Shown: positions 16,504 through 24,700 of the stretch, piece by piece
Position numbering within the stretch: position 1 is the first letter of the stretch
Layout of the letters: every line of letters starts with the position of its first letter
NCBI RefSeq assembly: GCF_002902665.1
Contig: NZ_PPRM01000004.1
Coordinates: 1 to 43,798, forward strand
DNA length: 43,798 bases
Reading direction: 5' to 3'
Source: Macrococcoides caseolyticum
GTDB taxonomy: Bacteria; Bacillota; Bacilli; Staphylococcales; Staphylococcaceae
The notes under the pieces: model-generated
Database searches by the model: none
Told to the model about the DNA's origin: nothing
The model's input: only the letters and a program-made list of their open reading frames with translations
Program-made: the position numbers and the translations under genes

Positions 16504-16551
16504 TTGATAACCTTATTTTGTATATAATAATACAAAATATACAAAATAAGG
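16504..16551 (+). promoter_or_regulatory. Perfect inverted repeat covering the ribosome binding site of the IsaB-like gene
   Basis: CCTTATTTTGTATA (16511-16524) and TATACAAAATAAGG (16538-16551) are exact reverse complements with a 13 nt loop. The right arm contains most of the AAGGAG ribosome binding site. A TTGATA hexamer (16504-16509) and a TATAAT (16523-16528) also lie here, but only 13 bp apart. The repeat may be a protein operator over a promoter or an mRNA hairpin that hides the ribosome binding site. Confidence 0.6.
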
Positions 16552-16559
16552 AGAATGTC

Positions 16560-17138
16560 ATGAAACGTTTGAGAAATTTATTCATTGCACTGATTGCTGT
16601 ACTTTCAATAATCAGTATTTCAACACCGGCAAATGCTGCAGGATACTACTATAAGTACAATGGGTATAGTGGTAATAACTATCAATTTGTAAAGTCTAAG
16701 GCAATTATTAATGCGGTGAAGAAGGGGAAAGTCACTGTTAATGGAAAGACAGTTGTCAATAAGGTACCTATGGAATCAGTCGACAAATCATCAGAGACAA
16801 TAATGACGTATAGTCTTGAGAACAAAAAGATTAAATCGAAATATATTCAAAGAAAGTATGATAGCGTATTCTTCCTGAATGATCATCTAAAGACGTACGC
16901 AATTATAATGCCCGTTAAAAAAGGTAAGATTACGAAACAACAATTTATCAAAATGTATGGTAAAAACTATGCGGAAGTGCAAGTAATCGATAATGAAATA
17001 AGTGTATATTATAAATTCAAAAATCATTACTTTGAAGGTGCTTTTAATAAAAAGAATCAACTGATTGCTGTCTCGATGAGTTCGCATATTGGCGGACAAT
17101 TCGGCAAAGAATTTGAACAAATGATATTTGGGAAATAA
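16560..17138 (+). CDS. isaB: Secreted IsaB-like antigen
   Basis: A 192-residue secreted protein. The Sec signal peptide is residues 1-28 (MKRL charged start, hydrophobic core, cleavage after STPANA). The mature N terminus YYYKYNGYSGNNYQFVKSKA, followed by a VTVNGKTV segment, resembles the immunodominant staphylococcal antigen B, as does FIKMYGKNYAEV later on. IsaB of S. aureus is a cell-surface and extracellular nucleic-acid-binding protein; binding here is inferred. An in-frame ATG at 16497 would add residues through the hairpin and give a poor signal peptide, so 16560 behind AAGGAG is preferred. It is a single gene with its own terminator. The similarity is recalled rather than computed. 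Confidence 0.72.
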   Translation: MKRLRNLFIALIAVLSIISISTPANAAGYYYKYNGYSGNNYQFVKSKAIINAVKKGKVTVNGKTVVNKVPMESVDKSSETIMTYSLENKKIKSKYIQRKYDSVFFLNDHLKTYAIIMPVKKGKITKQQFIKMYGKNYAEVQVIDNEISVYYKFKNHYFEGAFNKKNQLIAVSMSSHIGGQFGKEFEQMIFGK

Positions 17139-17142
17139 TATG

Positions 17143-17183
17143 AAAATGCTGCAGTGTCTATGCTATAGATCTGCAGCATTTTC
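17143..17183 (+). terminator. Terminator after the IsaB-like gene
   Basis: Stem AAAATGCTGCAG / CTGCAGCATTTT with a 16 nt loop. T-rich on the right arm and A-rich on the left, so it could act in both directions. Confidence 0.8.
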
Positions 17184-17256
17184 ACTATATCATTTGCAGA
17201 CACCATCTTAAAATTTGATAAGTAGTATAATGAAAGAAAAACTTATGAGGTGTGCT

Positions 17257-18147
17257 ATGGACAAATGCTTAATTATTGGATCAACAGTCTGTGACGTAGT
17301 GATTAATGTAGATCAGCTACCAACGACAGCAGGTGACGTACATATATCAAATCAGACGATGGCACTTGGTGGATGTGCATACAATGTAGTGTCAGTATTA
17401 CATCATCTAGGTGTGCCTTATACATTTGTATCCCCTGTGGGCACAGGAATGTACGGGGAGTTTGTCGCATGTGAACTGGAGAAGCAAGGGATACAAACTG
17501 AAGTACGCGTTGATGGAGAGAACGGATGCTGCTATTGTTTCGTTGAACATCACGGCGAACGTACATTTATGTCACATCACGGTGTAGAGTATACGTTTAA
17601 TCCACAGTGGTTAGATGGTTTGAATTTAGACGATTACAAGTATGTTTATATATGCGGGCTAGAAATTGAAGAACGTGATGGAGAACAGTTGATTGATACG
17701 TTAAGCGATGTTGATGCAACAATCATCTTCGCACCAGGACCACGCGGGAACTTGATTCCTCAAGAACGTATGGAACGCGTGTATCAACTCTCACCGATCG
17801 TACACTTGAATGAACAGGAGATTAAGGAGCAGACAGGTTGTGACACGGTTGAAGCGGCACTTGAAGTGTTGTATGAGAAGACACACAACAAGATTGTCGT
17901 AACACAAGGAGCGCAAGGTGCATTGATATATGATGGTGTGATTACAAATGTGCCGGGAGAAAGCGTGAGAGTTAAAGATACGATTGGTGCTGGAGACAGC
18001 CATGCAGGTGCATTTATATCTAGCCTTGCTAAAGGAATGGATGACAAATCTGCACTGACATTCGCAAACAAAGTCGCAGGGGAAGTAGTACAGGTGAGTG
18101 GGGTTAATTTAAGTTCAAATAAGTGGGCACTGTTGAAACAGCTATGA
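17257..18147 (+). CDS. PfkB-family carbohydrate kinase
   Basis: A 296-residue cytoplasmic sugar or nucleoside kinase of the ribokinase fold. The N-terminal PfkB signature is MALGGCAYNVVSVLHHLG. The second signature DTIGAGDSHAGAF holds the catalytic base Asp of the GAGD anion hole. The substrate cannot be read from sequence; fructose-, ribose- or nucleoside-type substrates are all possible. The start at 17257 has a GAGG ribosome binding site 6 bp upstream. In-frame ATGs at 17215 and 17230 lack one. This is the last gene before the accessory island. Confidence 0.85.
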   Translation: MDKCLIIGSTVCDVVINVDQLPTTAGDVHISNQTMALGGCAYNVVSVLHHLGVPYTFVSPVGTGMYGEFVACELEKQGIQTEVRVDGENGCCYCFVEHHGERTFMSHHGVEYTFNPQWLDGLNLDDYKYVYICGLEIEERDGEQLIDTLSDVDATIIFAPGPRGNLIPQERMERVYQLSPIVHLNEQEIKEQTGCDTVEAALEVLYEKTHNKIVVTQGAQGALIYDGVITNVPGESVRVKDTIGAGDSHAGAFISSLAKGMDDKSALTFANKVAGEVVQVSGVNLSSNKWALLKQL

Positions 18148-18176
18148 CTTAGGCAAATTTAACTAAAAAATAAAAA

Positions 18177-18190
18177 GGTTAAAATAAACC
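18177..18190. promoter_or_regulatory. Upstream operator-like palindrome of the four-gene operon
   Basis: GGTTAAAATAAACC, an imperfect palindrome that matches the downstream copy at 18239-18252 in its GGTTAAA and AACC parts. It lies 8 bp before the -35 hexamer. Centre-to-centre distance to the other copy is 62 bp, close to six helical turns. Confidence 0.6.
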
Positions 18191-18197
18191 AAATTCA

Positions 18198-18226
18198 TTG
18201 ACATTCAAAATATGCTGTATTATAGT
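18198..18226 (+). promoter_or_regulatory. Promoter of the methylase-sigma-helicase operon
   Basis: A consensus -35 TTGACA (18198-18203), exactly 17 bp spacer, and -10 TATAGT (18221-18226). The two GGTTAA-type palindromes bracket it. Confidence 0.75.
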
Positions 18227-18238
18227 TGTATTATAAAA

Positions 18239-18252
18239 GGTTAAAGTTAACC
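18239..18252. promoter_or_regulatory. Downstream operator-like palindrome of the four-gene operon
   Basis: GGTTAAAGTTAACC has 6-bp perfect arms around a 2-bp centre. It lies just after the likely transcription start and just before the ribosome binding site, a position where a bound repressor would block transcription. Confidence 0.65.
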
Positions 18253-18269
18253 AAAAAGGAGTGTCTTAT

Positions 18270-19913
18270 TTGAAATACGTAAATGAAGTTTGGTCTATAT
18301 TGGACAGTACTAGAGGGGCTTCATCTATTAATTCGCTTGATATTATTGATATTTACGATAGATGGCTAAGCGATGGAGTATTTGATGTATCTAATCTCAA
18401 TATTCGTGATGAAGCGACGAAAGAGAAACTCATCGGATTATTAAAACAAATGTCTAACCAAGAGTTAATTGACTTATTCTATATTGTTAAACAAAATGAA
18501 CGCGTTTCTGATACGTACGAGTTTAGAGCGGGAGATAGATTAGCACTTGCTATTTTTAAACGATATGCGAATACAAAAGGGACTGTATTAGACATTGCTT
18601 CAGGGAGTGCGCAATTTATACGTACCCTGTATCAAGAAGAGGTTGGTAAATCTTATAGTGGCGAAGAGATAAATCCACATGTCGTCAAGATGGCCAGAGT
18701 TCTAACACAACTCAGTGGAATTAATAACATAGAGCTTCAGACGATGGACTCGCTTATTAACTGGAATAGCAAGAAGTATGACATGGTCTATTGTAATATG
18801 CCGTTTCTTGGCAACATCAAAAGAGAGCTACGTCAAAATTTAAATATTAAAACCGAATATAATCTTGAACGTATCTCGATTTCTGACTGGATCTTCACTT
18901 TGCGAGTATTGGAAGCGCTGAAAGAAGATGGCGTCGGTATCAGCATTGTCAGAGGAGCGGCATTGAATGCCATACGTGATAAAGAGATTAGAAAGCAACT
19001 TGTTCATAAGAAGTGTTTGAAGGCCGTTATTCAATTACCAGCTGGGTTGATGGAACATATACAGATGCCGACATACATGTTAGTGATGACGACAGAACAA
19101 AACGAAAAAATTCGTATTATAGATGCCAGCGAAGAATATATTGAAGGTACGAAGCGTAACAAAAAATCACTTAGTAACGATAATATCAATCGTATTGTTG
19201 AAGCTTTGGAGACCCATTCAGATATTGGAATTGATATTACAGAACAAGATTTAGAAAAAGTGGAATATAACCTGCACCCGCTTATACATTTAAAAAATGG
19301 AGAAAATATGCTTATTAATCCACAGCCTCTTTCTAAGTTAACATCTACATTATTGCGTGGAAGAGATATCAATAAGACAACACTTGATGAAGATAAAGAC
19401 AAAGTCCCTGCAGGATACTTGTTAAACTTAAGTGATCTAAATGATATCTATATTGATGAGTTAAACCAACCGATCAGCCAGGAACTCTTAGATACTCATA
19501 GTAAGATGCTCGTACAAGAAAATGACCTTGTAATTACAAGCCGTGGATCTAAGATTAAAGTTGCTATTATTGAAAAAGCAGTTGCTGAGAAACAAGTCAT
19601 TGTAAGCTCAAATATTACGATTATCAGACCAAATATGAATAAAATCAATCCTTACTATCTGTTAGCGTATATGAATAGTGAAACGGGAATGAACATGATT
19701 GAACGTATGAATACAGGAAGTGTCATCTTTACTATTACTAATAAGAAACTTGCAGATTACCTCATTCCAGTATTATCAGATGATGAGATGGAAATGATTG
19801 CAGATGAGATGAAATTAGAGTTAGCTGACTATAAAAGAATGGTAAAAAATATAAAGCGATTTAAAGAAAAACTGCCGACTATCTTTAATAAATTTAATAA
19901 GGAGGAATATTAA
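18270..19913 (+). CDS. N-6 DNA methylase fused to a specificity-like (HsdS-type) domain
   Basis: A 547-residue protein. Residues 1-75 are helical. Residues ~85-300 form an HsdM-type N-6 adenine methyltransferase fold: AGDRLALAIFKRYA, SAM motif I VLDIASGSAQF (about 106-116), and motif IV CNMPF (residues 175-179). The usual motif IV of this family is NPPF/NPPY, so the first proline is replaced by methionine here. Residues ~340-547 resemble one HsdS target-recognition half (LVITSRGSKIKVAII, VVSSNITIIRP, YLLAYMNSETG, TGSVIFTITNKKLADY) plus a helical tail, so modification and specificity are joined in one chain. A TTG start at 18270 is chosen because AAAGGAG (18255-18261) is 8 nt upstream; a GTG at 18261 overlaps that site. 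The stop overlaps the next start (TAATG). Confidence 0.85.
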   Translation: MKYVNEVWSILDSTRGASSINSLDIIDIYDRWLSDGVFDVSNLNIRDEATKEKLIGLLKQMSNQELIDLFYIVKQNERVSDTYEFRAGDRLALAIFKRYANTKGTVLDIASGSAQFIRTLYQEEVGKSYSGEEINPHVVKMARVLTQLSGINNIELQTMDSLINWNSKKYDMVYCNMPFLGNIKRELRQNLNIKTEYNLERISISDWIFTLRVLEALKEDGVGISIVRGAALNAIRDKEIRKQLVHKKCLKAVIQLPAGLMEHIQMPTYMLVMTTEQNEKIRIIDASEEYIEGTKRNKKSLSNDNINRIVEALETHSDIGIDITEQDLEKVEYNLHPLIHLKNGENMLINPQPLSKLTSTLLRGRDINKTTLDEDKDKVPAGYLLNLSDLNDIYIDELNQPISQELLDTHSKMLVQENDLVITSRGSKIKVAIIEKAVAEKQVIVSSNITIIRPNMNKINPYYLLAYMNSETGMNMIERMNTGSVIFTITNKKLADYLIPVLSDDEMEMIADEMKLELADYKRMVKNIKRFKEKLPTIFNKFNKEEY

Positions 19914-20443
19914 TGCAACTGGAATATGACATGCTGATGGATATGCTGGATGGACTCTTCGAGAGAATTAAGCGTGAAGCCATCATGGAGAACCGTATTG
20001 GGAATATAGAATCATTCAAAATGAAATATGAACTTGAAACTGAGAAGGCACGAAATATCAGCTTTAATGAAAAATCTAAGATACTCATTATAGGTCTTAG
20101 CAATGGCTCCATTAAGAAGAAGGACATTGATGGTATATTCAAGGCAGCAAGTATTCCAGGACAATTTGAAGTCGTGGCATATGAAGAAGCTACAAACTTT
20201 GACCTAAGATTATTGGAGTATTCAACAAAATACTCCGATATCTTTATAGGTGCGATGCCGCATTCAGTTAAAGGCATGGGGGATGAGAGTAGTGGATTGA
20301 AGAAATTAAAGGATGGATCGGAAGTTATATATCCAAAGGTACATATCTTAAGAAAAGAAAATAAAGAGCTCGGTATCAATAAAACAAATCTAAAAACAGC
20401 GATACAAAAATCAGCATTATTTGAACTGGTGAATGTTGGATAA
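19913..20443 (+). CDS. Unrecognised alpha/beta protein of the methylase operon
   Basis: A 176-residue protein of no family I can name with confidence. Residues ~1-50 are helical and charged, possibly a coiled coil. From ~55 it looks like a Rossmann-like alpha/beta domain: SKILIIGLSNGSIKKKDIDG, FEVVAYEEATNFDLRLL, and a conserved-looking loop FIGAMPHSVKGMGDESSG followed by YPKVHIL and a KTNLKTAIQK helix. The GxMPHxxxGxGDxSS loop could bind a nucleotide or phosphate. The start codon overlaps the methylase stop (TAATG) with an AAGGAGGAA ribosome binding site, so coupled expression in fixed ratio with the methylase is expected. A partner subunit or signal-sensing role is inference. Confidence 0.75.
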   Translation: MQLEYDMLMDMLDGLFERIKREAIMENRIGNIESFKMKYELETEKARNISFNEKSKILIIGLSNGSIKKKDIDGIFKAASIPGQFEVVAYEEATNFDLRLLEYSTKYSDIFIGAMPHSVKGMGDESSGLKKLKDGSEVIYPKVHILRKENKELGINKTNLKTAIQKSALFELVNVG

Positions 20444-20481
20444 CTTATTATAAATGCGCCAATTTTCTGGATAAAAAAGTG

Positions 20482-20487
20482 TATAAT
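20482..20487 (+). promoter_or_regulatory. Possible internal -10 element before the sigma-factor gene
   Basis: A consensus TATAAT in the 92 bp gap between the second and third genes of the operon, about 50 bp before the sigma-factor start. No convincing -35 hexamer is present, so an internal promoter is only suggested. Confidence 0.35.
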
Positions 20488-20535
20488 CAATGTAAGCGGA
20501 TACATAAAGGAATTAATTGAATCGAGGAATATGAT

Positions 20536-21750
20536 ATGAATAAACATGAACTGAAATTGATTGAATTCTTAAATGGTAAATTTCCTGAAAAAAGTATTGA
20601 TTTAACTTACGAAGAACTGAAAGCTGACTTGGATAAAAACGTTGTTGTAACTGCCTCCTATCTTTATGATAAATTATTCTCTGATTATGATAAAGGTAAA
20701 GAATTTATTAACAAATTTGGGTTTCAATTTATCGTTACGGATAATTGTGATATAGAGGAAGATAATACTAAGGAATTATACGTCGAAAAGCCAAATAAAG
20801 ATCAAAATGAGAATTTTGATTTAGCTGCTGCTTTATTAGCAGAGGGTTATATCGCTGAAGATAGCGCTGAATTTATACATAGTAAAACCTTTGAAGATGA
20901 TTTTAATAAACATAGTATTATATCTTTTGAAAATAATGAAGAATATTTTTCTCAACTTAAAGAGGATGGTGACGATGAAGCATTCGAAAGAATTGTCATC
21001 GCCAATCAGCAACTCGTAAAAAAGATAGCACTACAATATTATAATGCTATGCCTAAAGGAGGACTTGAACTAGACGATTTTATATCATTAGGACAGAAAG
21101 GACTTCTGAAGGCTATAGAAAGATTTGATATAGAGAGAGGCTATCAATTTTCAACATATGCGACACACTGGATTAAACAAGCGATTAGCCGCGGTTATGC
21201 CAATGAGAGTCGTATTATCCGTTTACCGGTACATGTTCATGATTCTTTGAATAAGATACGTAAATTGATACGTAAAAAAGACTATGATTCTATGCAGCTA
21301 ATGATAGAAGATATTAAAGCACAAAGTGACTTGTCAGAAGAACAAATAGAAAAGCTTTTATTATATGACCATCTATTTAATAAAGCACAAGTGTCTTTAT
21401 CTACAAATATAGGTGAAGATCAGGATTCTGAAATAGGGGATTTTATAATAGAACCTACTGAAGAAAATCATGCAATGTTTGGTGATGATCTAGTGGAAAA
21501 TGAGATATTCCGAAAATCATTAACGCAATATATTGATGATTTAATACATAAAGATTTAAAGCCACGTGAGGCAGATGTTATTATCAAGAGATTTGGACTT
21601 AATGGAACGAACGTCATGACGCTAGAAGAAATCGGCGAAGAACATGGGGTTACACGTGAAAGAATAAGACAAATTGAGAAAAATGTTCTGAGAAAATTGA
21701 GCAGACATCAAGTGATAAATAATTTTAGAGATTATTGGGAGGCAAATTAA
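20536..21750 (+). CDS. Sigma-70-family RNA polymerase sigma factor with a novel N-terminal domain
   Basis: A 404-residue sigma factor resembling the housekeeping SigA rather than an ECF or SigB type. Region 2 spans about residues 150-235: IVIANQQLVKKIALQYYNAM, the core-binding DDFISLGQKGLLKAIERFD (2.2), FSTYATHWIKQAI (2.3-2.4) and RIIRLPVHVHD entering region 3. Region 4.2 is the helix-turn-helix MTLEEIGEEHGVTRERIRQI (about 357-376). Residues 1-145 have no region 1.1 or 1.2 signature that I can see and form a separate domain. The stretch between regions 3 and 4 is acidic. The start has GAGGAA 6 bp upstream. The stop codon overlaps the helicase start. A sigma factor inside a methylase-helicase operon is unusual; it may transcribe the operon or serve as the DNA- or RNA-polymerase-binding arm of the system. 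Confidence 0.85.
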   Translation: MNKHELKLIEFLNGKFPEKSIDLTYEELKADLDKNVVVTASYLYDKLFSDYDKGKEFINKFGFQFIVTDNCDIEEDNTKELYVEKPNKDQNENFDLAAALLAEGYIAEDSAEFIHSKTFEDDFNKHSIISFENNEEYFSQLKEDGDDEAFERIVIANQQLVKKIALQYYNAMPKGGLELDDFISLGQKGLLKAIERFDIERGYQFSTYATHWIKQAISRGYANESRIIRLPVHVHDSLNKIRKLIRKKDYDSMQLMIEDIKAQSDLSEEQIEKLLLYDHLFNKAQVSLSTNIGEDQDSEIGDFIIEPTEENHAMFGDDLVENEIFRKSLTQYIDDLIHKDLKPREADVIIKRFGLNGTNVMTLEEIGEEHGVTRERIRQIEKNVLRKLSRHQVINNFRDYWEAN

Positions 21751-24700
21751 TGATTAACCACGATTCTAGTTTAAAAAGTTTATACATATTAGAAGGATTT
21801 AGTATAAGTGATTTAGAGAAAGAAAGTAATAAGTTATTTGATTTTGAACTCAATGGTTTTTTAGATGAGCATTACGCGGTAGGTAGTGCTGAGAAAAGAA
21901 AAATCGTCAGAGAAGTTAGAAACTACGATAAAGAATATGCTTGGGTAACGCCAGAGGAATTCTTTATCTATGGAGAAGTAATACAATATGAATTTGATGA
22001 AATCATCATCTTAAAAAATAATATTTATCCTGGAATATATCCACATAACTACGCACTTAAAGATATACATAAGTTCTATGAAAATAATTTTACCAATCCT
22101 AAATATAGCGCCACAGATTTTGATGAATTTATTAATGCAATCTATGGTATGGTAATCGAGTTTAACCATCAATACTACGTAATCTATAACGAATTTCTAA
22201 GCGAGATTGAAGAGATGACAATTCGCACTGTCTATCATGGTCAACAACCCCTTGAAGTTACAGAAGATGTTAATGCAATCGAATCAAATCAACTCATTGA
22301 TATTAGTACGGAGCAGTCGAAAGTAATAGAATTAATTGAGAAACTAAGAAATACTACACCAAATTATTATATCATGTTCGCAAATATGGATGAGTATAGT
22401 CAAATCCAAGATTACCTTGAAACATTGAATAATGAATTCGATGGACGTATTAAAGTTGTGATTAGTTCTTCTCAAAAGAGAATTATTGCGAGAGAAAATG
22501 ATTATACACGAATCCTGAAACAATACTGGGGTTATGATGGATTCAAAGAACTGCCATTCTATAAAAATACTACAGCATCTAGAGAAGTAGTTAACATAAG
22601 CCAGGCTCAAATTATCGATGATATCGTGAGCCAAGCAGAAAAGGGTATGAATGGAGAACTGCCACGCGACATCTTTATTACGGCATCTACCGGAGCAGGA
22701 AAATCATTGATGTTCCAGATTCCAGCTCTGTATTTAGCCGAGCAGTATAAAGATAAAAATCCGATTACAATCGTCATTTCACCACTCATCGGTTTAATGA
22801 ATGATCAGACAGAAAGCTTAAAGCGAAGAAATATCAAGAATGCTAAGACGATTAACTCTGGTATTTCTCCATTAGAAAAAGAAAAAATTAAAGCAGAGAT
22901 TAAAGCGGGTAGTATTGACCTTCTTTACATTTCTTCTGAAACATTATTAAGTCGTGGTGATATCGCAAATTTAATAGGTGAACGACCAATTGGACTATTT
23001 ATTGTAGATGAAGCGCATATTGTAACGACATGGGGTAAAAGTTTTAGACCTGATTATTGGTATATGGGTAGCTATGTATCAAAACTGAGAGCGAATCAGA
23101 CCTTTCCGATTGTAACGTTTACTGCAACAGCGATAGTCGAAGGTAAAAACAGTATGTTAGATGAAATTAAATCTACATTAAACCTTACATCTGTCATTAA
23201 ATATATCGGAAGCGTTAAGAAGGATAACCTGTTATTGCAGATATCGAATATTGAAAAAGAAGATAAGACGAAATTTAAAAATGATGCAATGAAGATAAAA
23301 ACAGAGTTAACACTTAAAACAGTCAAGGATGCTTTAAAAAAGAATGAAAAACTACTTATTTACTTCCCAACGATTAAACAAATTCACAGCTTCTTAAAAT
23401 ATGTAGATACGAATGCCGAAAGAACAAAAGATAAGATAGCAGTTTATTATGGAAGACTTGCACCTCATGAAAAGGAACTGAATTTCAATGCTTTCTTAAA
23501 TGGTGAAAAACCCGTTATTTTAGCGACCAAAGCATTTGGTATGGGAATTGATGTACCTGATATTAAAAAAGTCTATCATTATGGTATGACGGGAAATGTG
23601 CTAGATTTCGTACAAGAAATAGGTCGTGCAGCGCGTGATCCTAAGATGATAGGTCATGCTAAAGTAGATTACCTGCAAAAAGACTTCAATGAAGTGAAGA
23701 AGATGTATGCCATGTCCTCAATCAAAAAATCAGAATTACTCGCAGTGATGGATAAATTAATTAAAATTTATAAAGCGAATCGTTATAAGCGTAACTTAGT
23801 AATCAATCCGAAAGAATTTGCACATATATTTGCTAAAGGTGAGACAGAATCATCTAACGATGACCCAGAGAATAAAGTGAAGCTCGCACTTCTTACAATC
23901 GAGAATGATTTTAAGAATAACATTAAATATCCACCTATTGTAACACGTCCTGGAGAAGTAAATGGTGAAGATTATATCCTCGTAAACCAGGACTTATTAT
24001 CTACCATAGAACTTAAGAAGTATGCACCATTCTTTGAATTTGTAGAACATACAAACGGTGAGTACTATAAACAAGTATATAAATTTAAGACAGGCGAATA
24101 CTGGAAAAAATATTATGCGGATAGATATTCATATCCTCAGTTTAAGTTCTTTATGGCAATCGGTGATGAAGAACTTCAATTTGATAAACTACTTAAGAAG
24201 CTTCCGATTGCATACAACATTACGATTAAAGAAGAAGAAGAAACAAAAGATTTAAAAAGAGATGCTCTTGAGATATTGGATCAATGTGAAGAGGCATTTA
24301 GAACATTTGCTGTTAAAGGGAATCATTTTGACGAAAAACAACTGGCTTATCAATTAAGAACGATACTAAAATCCAAGTTTAACGAGCAATTCAGTATGTT
24401 ATTGATAAATAGTTTGTTAAAGGCAAGCGAAGTAAATAAAGTAAGCGGCATCACAGTATTAGCTGATGATAAGTTTAAGATATCAAATACTTATAATGAT
24501 ATATTTGATAAATTACGCTACTATGTAGACAAATTATTTAACAAAGAAATATCAGTTGCAATGCCACCACAACAATATAGTTATTACATCGTAAGAAGTC
24601 AGCAAGAAGAGATTAATAACTATACTATAATTCTTGGCTTATTAGAAGGCCTCGGAAAATTAAGCTATCACCTTTCAAGTGGAGAAACACCGACATTATC

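Noticed and set aside
16497-16559. Extended N terminus of the IsaB-like protein starting at 16497
   Set aside because: It would put 21 extra residues before a textbook signal peptide and run through the perfect hairpin; the AAGGAG site fits the ATG at 16560.
17215-17256. Upstream starts for the PfkB kinase
   Set aside because: The in-frame ATGs at 17215 and 17230 have no ribosome binding site, while GAGG precedes the ATG at 17257, which gives a normal PfkB N terminus.
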